A stretch of 64,000 nt of DNA from Streptomyces globosus (GTDB lineage Bacteria > Actinomycetota > Actinomycetes > Streptomycetales > Streptomycetaceae). Shown here in pieces: positions 24,811 to 33,200 of this stretch. The position numbers and the translations under genes are program-made. The notes under the pieces are model-generated. The model did no database searches and was not told where the DNA came from. It saw only the letters and a list, made by a program, of their open reading frames with translations. Numbering within the stretch: the stretch's first letter is position 1; every line of letters begins with the position of its first letter. The stretch is from positions 46,702 through 110,701 of the forward strand of contig NZ_CP030863.1 of assembly GCF_003325375.1 (NCBI RefSeq). Direction: 5' to 3'.

Positions 24811-24816
24811 GAGGCC

Positions 24817-25578
24817 ATGATGACCGAGACCCTGAACCCCACCACCAACAGCAGCAGCGAGCAGCCGGCCCCGGAGCTGTCCGGCGTCGACCTGGCCCGA
24901 GTCGCGCTGCACCAGGCGCGCGAGGCCGCCAAGGCCCGCGGCGAGGGCGGCACCCGCAAGGCAAAGCGCCGGACCAGCACGACGGTGCGGCGCGACGGCC
25001 GGGAGCCGACCGGGTTCGCCGCCGTACTCCAGGGCCTGATGGCCGACCGGGCCTGGGACATCCCGGCCGCCGGCGGAAGCATCCTGGACCAGTGGCCCAA
25101 CATCGCGGCCGCGCTCTCCCCGAAGCTGGCCGCGCACGTGACGGCGGTCGCCTTCCACGCGGAGACCGGCCAGCTGGACCTGCGCCCGGACTCGCCCGCG
25201 TACGCAACGCAGCTGCGCCTGATCGGCTCCCGCATCGTCGCCGCGGCGAACGACGCGGCCGGCACCCAGGCGGTCCGCACCCTCCGGGTCCTGGCCGTGG
25301 GCAGCGCGACGGCCCCGGCACCTCGTGAGGCGGTCGCGGCTCCGACGGCGGCGGCCGCGGCCGAGGCCCCGGTGAAGACCCGCGACATGGCCACGCCAGG
25401 GTTCCACCGCGCGCTCGCCGCCCACCAGGCCGTCCCGCGCATCCAGCACGTCAGCTCGGGCGACACCCAGGCGATCGAGCGGCAGAACCAGGCAATGCGC
25501 GAACTCAGCCGCCGCGCGTTCCCCGAGCCCGCCGTCGTTCCGGACGATGCTCCGGCCCCGATCGAAGCCGGTCCTTGA
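24817..25578 (+). CDS. DUF721 / DciA-like protein
   Basis: The 253-aa product has a DUF721 core at about residues 65-165: PTGFAAVLQGLMADRAWDIP, then ILDQWPNIAAALSPKLAAHV and LDLRPDSPAYATQLRLIGSR. DciA proteins load the replicative helicase DnaB in most bacteria lacking DnaC. The core is flanked by a polar N-terminus and a 90-residue Ala/Pro tail. ATG 24817 follows AGGAGG. Its coupling to the candidate initiator suggests a plasmid-encoded helicase-recruitment pair. The domain call is firm; the role on this replicon is inference. Confidence 0.75.
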   Translation: MMTETLNPTTNSSSEQPAPELSGVDLARVALHQAREAAKARGEGGTRKAKRRTSTTVRRDGREPTGFAAVLQGLMADRAWDIPAAGGSILDQWPNIAAALSPKLAAHVTAVAFHAETGQLDLRPDSPAYATQLRLIGSRIVAAANDAAGTQAVRTLRVLAVGSATAPAPREAVAAPTAAAAAEAPVKTRDMATPGFHRALAAHQAVPRIQHVSSGDTQAIERQNQAMRELSRRAFPEPAVVPDDAPAPIEAGP

Positions 25579-25801
25579 GGTGCACCCGCATCTCCTCCTG
25601 CGCCCAGGGCGCAGAGCGCTGGGAGGGGAAGCAGATGCACTCCATCAGGTAGCCGACCTGGCCCACCGGGTCCTCGGGGTGCTCGGTGAACGCCCGGGCC
25701 ACCTGCTGGAAGAGGACCAGCGCCTCCTTCTGGTCCGCCTTGTCGTACTCCGACGGCCCGACGTAGTGGACGCTGTCGTGCTCGATGACGTGAAAGCTCA
25801 C
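25505..25801 (-). CDS. Hypothetical protein, 98 aa
   Basis: GTG 25801 overlaps the stop of the upstream 301-aa gene as GTGA, with GGAGAAGG just before it. The protein begins SFHVIEHDSVHYVGPSEYDK and contains a helical segment ALVLFQQVARAFTEHPEDPV; the end is Arg-rich. Its 3' end overlaps the convergent DciA-like gene by 74 bases. No family recognised. Confidence 0.6.
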   Translation of the reverse strand: MSFHVIEHDSVHYVGPSEYDKADQKEALVLFQQVARAFTEHPEDPVGQVGYLMECICFPSQRSAPWAQEEMRVHLKDRLRSGPEHRPERRRARGTRGG

Positions 25802-26703
25802 GCGACCTTCTCCTCCGTAGTCGTCCCCGCGGCCGCGAGGAGCTTCATGTGCCACTCACCCACCGACCGGCACATCCGGTCGACGGCCTCGAACTGCTCC
25901 AGGGGCAACGCCGCAACCACATCGGCCGGTTCGTACCCCAACGGCTTCTCCAGGGCCTTCGAGACCCGCAGGAACGCCTGCAGGAGCTGCTCCTGCTCGG
26001 AGGCCGGCTCCTCGTACTCGTTCCGCTCCCACTGCCGCTCCTGCACCCGCGCTTTACGCAGCCCGGCGGACACGGTCTCCAGTACCTCCAGCCCCCCCTC
26101 CTGAACCAGGGCCTGGACGAACCTCTCTTGCTGCGCAGGATCCTCGGCGATGGCCTGCGCGACCGCACCCAACGCCGCATCGAGGTCCACGGCCGACGCC
26201 GCCGGCCCCTTCCCCTCCTCTGCCTGCGAGGCTGCACCGACTCCCAATCCGACCGCCTTGCGGTAGTCCTCCTCATCGAGGCAGGCGAGCCCCATCCGCT
26301 CCGCCGCACCCAGCCGGTTCAACAGCACATCGACCCTGTAGCTGCGATCCGCGTCATTGACGACGCATGCGGCTTTGAGCGTCTCCCACGTGACATGCAC
26401 GGACGACGTGGCGAGCCGGCTCCGGAGCGGCTGCCCAGCCGTTTTGGTTACCCGCAAGTAGCGTACGAGCGTGTCAGTCGAGTACTTCAGCTCGTTGGCG
26501 AGCGGCGCCAGGGCGTCAGCTGCGCACTGGTCGGACTCCTCCGTGATCTCGGCGCACACGTCGCCGAGTTCGAACTTCGCGGCGATCTGGCTACGGCCGG
26601 AGGCGAGGTCCTGGGCCGCGGCCGCTTTCGCGCGTTTGAGCTGGTCGGGCCTGAAGGGGGCCCGCTCGCCGGCACCGGGCTCGACCCAAAGGTTGGTGGT
26701 CAT
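25798..26703 (-). CDS. Possible DNA-binding protein, 301 aa (DUF6192- or ParB-like)
   Basis: The product is soluble and helical. The central region ELKYSTDTLVRYLRVTKTAG followed by VHVTWETLKAACVVNDADRS resembles HTH-containing DUF6192-type proteins of Streptomyces and, more distantly, the HTH half of ParB. A charged linker and a helical C-terminal half follow. No ParB N-terminal box is evident. ATG 26703 lies downstream of an AT-rich stretch. The position beside the replication module suggests a partition or regulatory role; weakly supported. Confidence 0.5.
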   Translation of the reverse strand: MTTNLWVEPGAGERAPFRPDQLKRAKAAAAQDLASGRSQIAAKFELGDVCAEITEESDQCAADALAPLANELKYSTDTLVRYLRVTKTAGQPLRSRLATSSVHVTWETLKAACVVNDADRSYRVDVLLNRLGAAERMGLACLDEEDYRKAVGLGVGAASQAEEGKGPAASAVDLDAALGAVAQAIAEDPAQQERFVQALVQEGGLEVLETVSAGLRKARVQERQWERNEYEEPASEQEQLLQAFLRVSKALEKPLGYEPADVVAALPLEQFEAVDRMCRSVGEWHMKLLAAAGTTTEEKVA

Positions 26704-27433
26704 GCCGCCGATGGTCCGCCCCGCTACTGACAGCCAAAGGGCGGTAGAACGTTCACTCAGGGCATATCTATCTCAAGCTTCACCAATAAGGAGTAAAAGT
26801 AACAAATATCCTTATGTCATTTCAACTGCTCTCCACTCGTTGGGAATGGGAGGGCCCCCGCGGCCGAGTCGCAGCTGCGTGGACAGAAGCCGTTCTGGTT
26901 ACACCGCGAGCCGTACTCCAGCGCCTGGCAGGCCCGCCGATCGGATGTGCGCCAGCGGCGACGCGCTCACGGGGCTCGGCGGCAGCCGTCAGCTCGACGC
27001 CGGGTTGTGCTGCGGGGGCCGACTCCAGTCGGGGGCGACCCAGGCCCAGCCCTCGGGGCTGAGGGACAGAAGTTGCTCGGCGTAGGGGAACCGGTGCAGG
27101 ACGTGCCCGTCCCTCGTGGGGAGCACCATATTGAGGCACAGGGACGGGCCGAGAAGGCCACCGAGGCTCGGATCCGCGGCCGAAAGCCACGACAGATCGC
27201 CGATGTCATCGCCGACAGTGGACCGGGCTGTGCGCCGCGGGGCTGAGTCCCGAAAAGGCTAACGCGGCCATCCAGCATCCGAGCGTCGATTTCCCCCCGG
27301 GTGTCGCAACCGCCGCATGGTGGAGCGCGGTGCGGGCGCCCGTCGTCCAGCCGATCTCGCCCTAACAGGGGCGGCAGTTGACCAGGAAGCCCAGGCGAGC
27401 CAGCTCCTGAGCGAGGAAAACCAGCAGAACCGA
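26704..27433. other. Gene-poor, partly AT-rich region with gene debris
   Basis: 26750-26830 is markedly AT-richer than its surroundings and holds an inverted repeat ATAAGGA / TCCTTAT, a likely promoter or operator region for the gene at 26703. From 26989 leftward-reading fragments of protein-like sequence appear (see 26989-27129) without a ribosome site. Nothing else was recognised. Confidence 0.4.
26989..27129 (-). pseudogene. Remnant of an unknown gene
   Basis: The frame reads MVLPTRDGHVLHRFPYAEQL followed by LSLSPEGWAWVAPDWSRPPQ and stops at 26989. Protein-like sequence continues upstream of this ATG (GDDIGDLSWLSAADPSLGGL) until an in-frame TAG near 27260, with no usable start. This looks like the C-terminal remnant of a lost gene rather than an intact 46-aa gene. 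Confidence 0.4.
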
Positions 27434-27712
27434 TCAATGTCGCTTCGAGGACGTGGAGATAGCGGCGATGGCCACGGTTGCGGTGGTGAAGACGACCGTG
27501 ATGCCCGCGGCTGCCGCGGTCAGCGGTGCGGCGAGCGAAGGGTGCACAGCGGTCAGGTACACCAGGCCGGCTCCGAGGAGCAGGAGGACCAAGACGAAGA
27601 CCAGGATCAGGAAGGCCCACACCAGCGAGGGCCGCCTGGGAGCAGCATCAGGCGTCTGGGCCCGTTCCGCGGGGGTGTGCTGCTGTCCGGGGGATGGGGC
27701 GGGAAGCGTCAT
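27434..27712 (-). CDS. Small two-helix membrane protein, 92 aa
   Basis: ATG 27712 has GGAAG seven bases upstream. After a Pro-rich soluble start come two strongly hydrophobic helices (VWAFLILVFVLVLLLLGAG; AAAGITVVFTTATVAIAAIS) and a short basic tail. No family recognised. It lies downstream of sigma module 1 but beyond a terminator-like hairpin. Confidence 0.6.
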   Translation of the reverse strand: MTLPAPSPGQQHTPAERAQTPDAAPRRPSLVWAFLILVFVLVLLLLGAGLVYLTAVHPSLAAPLTAAAAGITVVFTTATVAIAAISTSSKRH

Positions 27713-27908
27713 GGTGGATCTTCCGGTTTCGGGCATGCGTGATCGCATGCGATGAGTGGGTGTGCGGCTGCAGCAGGGGGATGTCGCCTGTGCGGCTCGT
27801 CCGCGGGGTGCCGCAGTTACGGGCCGCCGGAGGATGGGGCGAGGCGCAGGGGCGTGTCGGCGGCGCAGGTCGGCCAGCGGCGGCCGGGGAGGGCGGCCAC
27901 GGTCCGGT

Positions 27909-27950
27909 CTGGGTGGTCCTGGCTCAACAGGGGGAGTCGGGACCACCCAG
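27909..27950 (-). terminator. Hairpin after sigma module 1
   Basis: Perfect 11-bp arms CTGGGTGGTCC / GGACCACCCAG with a 20-base loop, 17 bases beyond the stop at 27967. Confidence 0.55.
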
Positions 27951-27966
27951 GTGTGGGGCCGGGGTG

Positions 27967-28707
27967 TCAGCGTGTGGCGAGGTCTCGCGGGAAGCCTGAG
28001 AGGAAGGCGCCGCGGGCGTTGTCCCAGGGGATTTCGCTGGCGAAGGCTTCGGCCAGGGCGGTCTCGGTGTGCACGGGCTTCGGGAGGTGCTCGTCGAGCG
28101 TGAAGCCGAGCATCTGGGCGAAGGCCCGCCACACACGGGCGTCGGGGGTCAGCCCGACTGCCGCATGGTGGGCGGCAAGGAGATGGGCTGCGAGGGGGTC
28201 GCCCGCACCGGCCGCGAAGCGCCACCAGTACAGGGCGCTGTCCCGCTTGCCGAGGGTGTAGAGGAGGCAGGCGTAGGTCCGCGCGCCGGCCTGGTCGAAG
28301 GTGTCCTGGAAGTCGGCCAGCCGCTCCACGTCCTCGGAGCGCAGGACCACCTCGCACAGGGCGCGCACGTGCGCCAGTACGGCGGCCGGGGCCACTGAGG
28401 GGTCTGGCACGATCATCGGGGTCGGCCGCCGGCGGACCGTCCGGCGGGGCCGGGGCCGTACGGAGGTCTGGCCGCGGGTATGCGCGGGCGGGGTCTGTGC
28501 GGGCGCGGAGACCTGCAGCCGCGGGGCGGGCGCGTCGGCGTGTGCCGACGCGCCGTCCTCGGCCGGCTGGGCGTGGCATACCCGCGGGGGCCGCTGGGCT
28601 TCTTCGCGGATTCGGACCGCCAGGCGGTGCAGGAGTCCTCCGGGTTCGCGTTCGTCGTAGTGGCCGTGGAGAGCCTGCGCGTCGGCTCGCAGCATCTCTT
28701 CCAACAT
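27967..28707 (-). CDS. Sigma-module partner protein, 246 aa
   Basis: ATG 28707 overlaps the sigma-factor stop as TGATG, so the two are coupled. The N-terminal half is Arg/Pro-rich and probably disordered; the C-terminal half is helical, with RTYACLLYTLGKRDSALYWW followed by RFAAGAGDPLAAHLLAAHHA, a SEL1/TPR-like pattern. The protein at 39421-40149 shares the FWWQFAAGAGNP version of this motif and the same position after a sigma factor. A role in controlling the sigma factor is inferred only from gene order. Confidence 0.65.
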   Translation of the reverse strand: MLEEMLRADAQALHGHYDEREPGGLLHRLAVRIREEAQRPPRVCHAQPAEDGASAHADAPAPRLQVSAPAQTPPAHTRGQTSVRPRPRRTVRRRPTPMIVPDPSVAPAAVLAHVRALCEVVLRSEDVERLADFQDTFDQAGARTYACLLYTLGKRDSALYWWRFAAGAGDPLAAHLLAAHHAAVGLTPDARVWRAFAQMLGFTLDEHLPKPVHTETALAEAFASEIPWDNARGAFLSGFPRDLATR

Positions 28708-29267
28708 CAGGAGTCCCCTTTCCCCGCCTCAGGGAGGTTCATGAGGTCCCGCAGCTTCGCCAAGCCGAGGGACACGTTCGTCTTCGCGGCGCCTGGAGTG
28801 ATGTCCAGGTACTGCGCGACGTCGTCGTACGCCAGGCCCGCCATGTGCCGAAGCCGCACGCAGTTGGCCTGCAGGAATGCTGTTGCCTCCAGCTGGTCCA
28901 TGGCCGCGTCCAGCAAGTCGTACTGGCCCATCTCCATCAGGTCGTCGGCCGTGGGAGGGTCCGACCGGGCGGCCTCTTCGCGGCGGGCCTCGCGGGCCCG
29001 GCGCCGGTAGAAATCGGTCAGCGAGTTCTTCAGCATCCTGTAGGCCATGGCCCGCGGGTTGGAGTGCGCCAAAATGCGATCCCACTTGCGGTACATCTGG
29101 TAGGCGGCCTCCATGACCGCGTCCTCGGCGTCTTGGACGTTGCGCAGCCGGGAGTAGGCGATGCGGAGGAAGTCGCCCTCGTACTGGGCGAGGAAAGCCT
29201 CGAAGGAGGCCGGAAAGGCCACCGGGTCGGGCTTCGTCAGCTCGTTCTCCCACGACGAATCGGTCAC
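28707..29267 (-). CDS. ECF-type RNA polymerase sigma factor (module 1)
   Basis: The 186-aa product starts at GTG 29267 (GGAGGGGGAACG upstream). The sigma region 2 part is FEAFLAQYEGDFLRIAYSRL followed by NVQDAEDAVMEAAYQMYRKW; region 4 is near the C-terminus with GLAYDDVAQYLDITPGAAKT. No anti-sigma factor of classical ZAS type is visible. The gene is flanked by coupled overlaps: GTGA with the 79-aa gene before it and TGATG with the 246-aa gene after it. Confidence 0.75.
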   Translation of the reverse strand: MTDSSWENELTKPDPVAFPASFEAFLAQYEGDFLRIAYSRLRNVQDAEDAVMEAAYQMYRKWDRILAHSNPRAMAYRMLKNSLTDFYRRRAREARREEAARSDPPTADDLMEMGQYDLLDAAMDQLEATAFLQANCVRLRHMAGLAYDDVAQYLDITPGAAKTNVSLGLAKLRDLMNLPEAGKGDS

Positions 29268-29503
29268 CGTTCCCCCTCCAGATCGTTCGGCGACCCCGCG
29301 GCCGCGTCGTGGAATCCGGCTCCGCCATCGGGGCGCCGGTAGTTGGTCCGCCGTGCGGTGGCGCGCGGCGCGGTAGTCGGACGTACTGCCCTGGCCTGCG
29401 AGGCGGTGCGTGCTATCGGGCGCGCGTCGGCGCCCGTGCTCGCGGCGGTCATCCGGTAGGCGCTCGCCTGTGCGAGCGTGTACCGGGCCAACTGGTGCCC
29501 CAC
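29264..29503 (-). CDS. 79-aa leader protein of sigma module 1
   Basis: GTG 29503 has AAGGAGG four bases upstream. The protein begins GHQLARYTLAQASAYRMTAA and is Ala/Arg/Thr-rich, without a hydrophobic core; its stop overlaps the sigma start as GTGA. A short protein occupies the same place before sigma factor 2 (38629-38811), although the sequences are not obviously alike. Function unknown. Confidence 0.5.
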   Translation of the reverse strand: MGHQLARYTLAQASAYRMTAASTGADARPIARTASQARAVRPTTAPRATARRTNYRRPDGGAGFHDAAAGSPNDLEGER

Positions 29504-29916
29504 GGACCCTCCTTACGTGTGCTGTCGGGCCTCGGGCGCGTCTTCGCGACCCGAGCGGGAGACACTCTGCGTGCCCCCACAACCACACACCGACACGGAC
29601 ATGCGCTCGGGTTAACCGCAGGACAACCGTTCTCGCCGAATCGCAAGGCTCGCAATCGCGGCGACGCCCTCACCAGCAACAACCCCGACACGCCGTGATG
29701 CACATCACAGAGTGCGCGGGTTTCAGCGCCACAGCGCGCCACCCGGCGCACAGGGGGCGCACATAACCAGACCAAGGGCAAAGCCCATCGCACACCCTCG
29801 GCTGGTCCAGGTCGGGTGGGCGGCGGGATCGGACGGCCGGCGGGTGGATGGGCCAGCCAGGCTGGCTCGCCCCCTCATCTCGAGGGTGGCGAACGCGTTG
29901 GTCGCGGTCGCTCCTA
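29504..29916. promoter_or_regulatory. Upstream region of sigma module 1
   Basis: About 410 bases between the sigma operon and the IS element. No gene recognised. It must hold the promoter of the leftward sigma module; no convincing -10/-35 pair was identified. Confidence 0.3.
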
Positions 29917-30785
29917 AGGGCTGTCCCGTAAATGATCTCCGAGTCGTCTCAGGCATGGTCGGCTGCGGTGCGGCCCGCTGGTCTATCCGACGAGGGCGAG
30001 GTTGTGCATGCGGGCGATGCCGAGCATGGCCTGGTGGACGCCGTCGCCTTTGAGGCGGCAGTCGCGGAGGATCTTCCAGGTCTTCATACGGGCGAAGACG
30101 TGCTCGACCCGGGCGCGGACGTGCTTGTGGGACCTATTGTGGTCCTCTTTCCAGTCCGGGAGTTCGGTCTGGCCGCGCTGCCGACGGTGCGGGATGACCA
30201 ATCCGGTGCCCGGGTAGCCGCCGTCGGCGATCGTGGTGGTCTTCCCGACGGCGGCTTTGGCGCCGGATTCCTCCCATGCCTTGCAGTCGTTGCGGTTCCC
30301 GGCGAGCGGCTGGCCGACCACGACGACCAGGCGGGTGTCGGCGTCGATCACGATCTGGTGGTTGGTGGAGTACCGGTAGTTCTTCGACCGCTCGGCGATG
30401 GTGTGGTCGCGGGTGGGGACCAGGGTGCCGTCGACGATGAGCACGGTGTCCTTGGCGAACCGTTTGCGGGGCTGGAGCGCGAGCATCGGCCCGAGGTGGT
30501 CGATGATCCGGTCCGCCGCCGACTTCGACACCCCGAACAGCGGAGCGAGTTGCCGCATTGTGAGGTTCGTTCGCCAGTAGGCCGCGACCAGCAGGGCACG
30601 ATCCCCCAGCGGAAGGCTCCACGGCCGGCCCTTGCGGACCGCGTCCGCACCCTGGCGCCGCAGAACCGTTACCAGCTTCCCGAAAGCGCGAGGGCTCAGC
30701 CCGGAGAACGGGGCTATCCAGGAAGCTTCCGACGCCGTGATCACACCAGCCATACCAAGATCGTTTCATGGCGTGGCTGGCGGCT
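29917..30785 (-). mobile_element. IS5-family insertion sequence
   Basis: The left end begins GGGCTGTCCCGTAAATGATC, a typical IS5-family terminus, preceded by CTAA (29913-29916). The right end is less clear: inward-reading CCATGAAACGATCTTG near 30755-30771 partly matches the left terminus, but the outermost GGGCTGTCCC block and a matching CTAA were not found, so the right boundary is approximate and may be truncated. One intact transposase gene fills the element. Confidence 0.65.
29983..30753 (-). CDS. IS5-family DDE transposase
   Basis: The 256-aa product has an N-terminal HTH (LTMRQLAPLFGVSKSAADRI) and the DDE catalytic triad: Asp108 in VDGTLVP, Asp177 in ADGGYPG and Glu217 in VEHVFARMK. 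It catalyses excision and insertion of its element. Length is normal for the single-ORF ISL2-like subgroup. No frameshift is seen, so it may be active if the ends are intact. Confidence 0.85.
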   Translation of the reverse strand: MAGVITASEASWIAPFSGLSPRAFGKLVTVLRRQGADAVRKGRPWSLPLGDRALLVAAYWRTNLTMRQLAPLFGVSKSAADRIIDHLGPMLALQPRKRFAKDTVLIVDGTLVPTRDHTIAERSKNYRYSTNHQIVIDADTRLVVVVGQPLAGNRNDCKAWEESGAKAAVGKTTTIADGGYPGTGLVIPHRRQRGQTELPDWKEDHNRSHKHVRARVEHVFARMKTWKILRDCRLKGDGVHQAMLGIARMHNLALVG

Positions 30786-30796
30786 CGGCCCACCTC

Positions 30797-31420
30797 TCAG
30801 CTGCCGCTCAGCGGAGACTCCCACGTGGGGTCGTGTCGGGATCTCCTCGTGAGGTGGGCCAGGAGGTGCTCCGCCGCGATGGAGGCAGTGTCTTGCGGCG
30901 CGCCGACTGCGGTCAGGGCGGCGATAAGCCTTGCTGATGCTGTTTCCGGCACGTCCGGGTCGGTGAGGAGGGGAAGCAGCAGCAGGAAGCGGGTGGCCGT
31001 GTCCTGGACGCCTTCGTCCGCAAGCGACGGACTGTCAGCGATCCGGATCAGTTCGTGCCATATCAACCCAGTGCCCGAGAAATCTCCGTCCCAGCTGGCG
31101 ATCTGCTCGGCGTAGCTTCTGCCTGGATGGGTGAGGAGGTAGTCGGTGCCGTAATCGCCATCCAGGTTGCGGCAGATCACCACGGCTCCGGGGCCGTCTT
31201 CTGCCGGCACCCTGAACGCTGGCCAGCGCCCAGGATCGAAGAGGACCTCGGACAGGGCATCGACATCGGCGCCGTCCTCGCCGAACCACTCTGGAACCGG
31301 GCGCTCGGGACACCCCCCGTCGCTGCACATCGACAGGAGGTAGTTCGACCAGAAGCCCGGGTGGACCAGCAGTGACTCGCCCGGCACCAACGGGCCGACG
31401 TCGTATCCCTTGATCAGCAC
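30797..31420 (-). CDS. Hypothetical protein, 207 aa, between two IS sequences
   Basis: An acidic soluble protein containing SLLVHPGFWSNYLLSMCSDG, VVICRNLDGDYGTDYLLTHP and FSGTGLIWHELIRIADSP. No family recognised; the composition recalls immunity proteins of polymorphic toxins. The GTG at 31420 is only six bases from the transposase remnant at 31426, so the true N-terminus may have been removed by that insertion. Its stop is close to the right end of the IS5 element. Confidence 0.55.
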   Translation of the reverse strand: MLIKGYDVGPLVPGESLLVHPGFWSNYLLSMCSDGGCPERPVPEWFGEDGADVDALSEVLFDPGRWPAFRVPAEDGPGAVVICRNLDGDYGTDYLLTHPGRSYAEQIASWDGDFSGTGLIWHELIRIADSPSLADEGVQDTATRFLLLLPLLTDPDVPETASARLIAALTAVGAPQDTASIAAEHLLAHLTRRSRHDPTWESPLSGS

Positions 31421-31425
31421 CCCTC

Positions 31426-31746
31426 GATCCCATCCCGCCCATCCGCGGCAGGCCCGGACGGCCCCGCCGAAAGCCCCAGTCGGTCTTCGCCGACCGAGGC
31501 TACGACCACGACCTCTACCGCGACCAGGTACGGGCCCGCCGGATCCTCCCCGTCATCGCCCGGCGCGGCACACCCCACGGCAGCGGCCTGGGCGTCTACC
31601 GATGGGTGGTCGAACGCACCTTCGCCTGGCTCCACGGCTTCAAACGACTCCGCGTCCGCTGCGAACGACGGGCCGACATCCACGAAGCCTTCCTCAAGCT
31701 CGCCTGCTGCCTGATCACCCATCGCCAGATCAACTCATTGTGTTAG
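31426..31746 (+). pseudogene. C-terminal remnant of a second IS5-type transposase
   Basis: The frame reads IRGRPGRPRRKPQSVFADRG, then YDHDLYRDQVRARRILPVIA and RWVVERTFAWLHGFKRLRVR, ending at TAG 31744. These are the last catalytic Asp region (ADRGYDHD) and Glu region (VERTFAWL) of an IS4811/IS5-type transposase different from the one at 29983. The first two thirds of the gene are missing. The open frame listed for this strand is in another phase and is Arg/Pro-rich shadow. Confidence 0.8.
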
Positions 31747-32293
31747 GAGTTCTAAGGCGAGACCGACTGGTTGCGCTGTGGCCTGGTGGCATGCGGCGCG
31801 TACTGGGCGTACGTGCGCGGTCCGAGCTGCGGGCCCGGATCCTGCACTGCGCACCCGCGGCCACGCCGCTTGCGGTGAGCTCCTGGGTCTGGCGGGTATG
31901 CGCCAATGGCCGACACGCCATCAACTTCGACAGATCAAGCCGTCTGCAGAACCCTTCGACGGGTGCGGTATCGCCGAGATCCGAAGCAAGATGCTGGTGA
32001 GAGCCATATTGGGGGATGAAACAAGAAGCGCCCCGAACTGCGCTATGTGGCCGAAACGCGCCTTGCTGCCGGATTCACGTCGAAAGCCCTTGGGTCAGAT
32101 CGGAGAGCTGAGTTACGTTCATGAAACACGCGCCGGGCTGGCCCTGATCAGGTCAACGTGTCGCGTGACCAAGGCCATTCGCACGGGGGGCGGAGCCAGG
32201 CGCGGTTTGTGGGCCGAGAGTGTCCAAGCCGACGGCTCCACGAACAGGCACCTGATTCCGCACCCCTTTGTGCATGACACGAAGGAAGAATAC
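31747..32293. other. 547-base gap without a recognisable gene
   Basis: Follows the transposase remnant. The open frame upstream of 32294 is not protein-like. The last 40 bases hold the ribosome site GAAGGAAG of the secreted-protein gene. Promoter not identified. Confidence 0.3.
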
Positions 32294-32713
32294 GTGAATC
32301 GGAACACGTTGCGCATCAGCGGCGTCGCTGTACTTGCGGCACTGGCTCTGGGGCTCGGCGGCACCGCTGCACAGGCCAGCAGTGCGGCGCCCGCCCCGGC
32401 CGCCACGGTGACAGCTCAGGAGCAGCAGGCGATCCGCTCGCTGGCCGCTGCCCTGCTGAGCGCTCCCATAGAGAAGACCGCCGTCGAGCGGGCTGAGCTT
32501 GAGGCCATCGCCAACGGCGAGAGCGCCACCGCCGGAAAGCTTGATCCGCTGATCAACCTGCTCAAGAAGGTGCCGGGCTTCTTCAACGCCGTCGGCAAGA
32601 ACTTCAGTGCCTTCCAGGCGTGGTACAACGGCCTGTCCTGGTACTGGAAGGCCCCACTTCAGGCTGCCGGCGTGGCCGGCAACCTCTACACCATTTGGGA
32701 GCTCTTCCAGTGA
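32294..32713 (+). CDS. Secreted protein, 139 aa
   Basis: GTG 32294 has GAAGGAAG upstream. A classical signal peptide (residues 1 to about 27, VAVLAALALGLGG core, AQA cleavage site) is followed by an Ala-rich helical domain and an aromatic C-terminal segment with FFNAVGKNFSAFQAWYNGLS and a final NLYTIWELFQ. The mature protein has no Cys. No family recognised. An amphipathic, Trp/Tyr-rich end is compatible with a membrane-active peptide, but that is speculation. A strong terminator follows. Confidence 0.65.
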   Translation: MNRNTLRISGVAVLAALALGLGGTAAQASSAAPAPAATVTAQEQQAIRSLAAALLSAPIEKTAVERAELEAIANGESATAGKLDPLINLLKKVPGFFNAVGKNFSAFQAWYNGLSWYWKAPLQAAGVAGNLYTIWELFQ

Positions 32714-32736
32714 CGAGCGCTGAGCTCTGACCAAAG

Positions 32737-32770
32737 GGGGCGTGCCGCAGCCGTGGCTGCGGCACGCCCC
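32737..32770 (+). terminator. Very strong terminator after the secreted protein
   Basis: Perfect 16-bp stem GGGGCGTGCCGCAGCC / GGCTGCGGCACGCCCC separated by two bases, 24 bases beyond the stop at 32713. Confidence 0.8.
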
Positions 32771-32812
32771 GTCAGCACTTGGCCGTGCGTGAAACCGAGA
32801 GGATCACGAGAC

Positions 32813-33112
32813 GTGAACCGTCCTTCAGCCGCACCGCAGTCCACCGAAGAGCAGCAAAAGCCTGGATGGCCACTCGTGGCCATCTTCGTCGGAGCTGTGG
32901 GCGCTGTTCTCCGCTTTGTTGACATCTGGTCTTGGTGGGCTCTGCTGTGGGTTCCGTTGCTGGCTCTTGCCGTTGCCGCCACCGTGCACGCGTGGCGGAC
33001 GGTCGCCCGTAACCGATGGCGCACGGGCGCCGTGGAATGGGCTTTTCTTGTTCTCTCTCACCTTGGTTTGTTCGCTGCCCTGGCAGCCGTGGTGCTTGCT
33101 GCCATCCAATAA
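32813..33112 (+). CDS. Membrane protein, 99 aa
   Basis: GTG 32813 follows GAGAGGATCACGAGAC. A polar N-terminus precedes three hydrophobic helices (WPLVAIFVGAVGAVLRFVDI; WWALLWVPLLALAVAATVHA; the last around LGLFAALAAVVLAAI). No family recognised. It lies beyond the strong terminator, so it needs readthrough or its own promoter. A partner or immunity role for the secreted protein is possible but unproven. Confidence 0.6.
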   Translation: MNRPSAAPQSTEEQQKPGWPLVAIFVGAVGAVLRFVDIWSWWALLWVPLLALAVAATVHAWRTVARNRWRTGAVEWAFLVLSHLGLFAALAAVVLAAIQ

Positions 33113-33200
33113 GATCCTCCCCGTTCATCGTCGACTGTTCTGAGCTAGACCTTCCCGGCCACAGCACTAGCCGGACTTCCCCGGCGAACCGGCCTGCTCC

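Noticed and set aside
26822..27190. 122-aa leftward frame
   Set aside because: Arg/Pro/Ala-rich with no ribosome site; a different phase there carries the protein-like remnant.
30755..30790. Clean right inverted repeat and target duplication of the IS5 element
   Set aside because: Only partial similarity to the left end and no matching CTAA; boundary left approximate.
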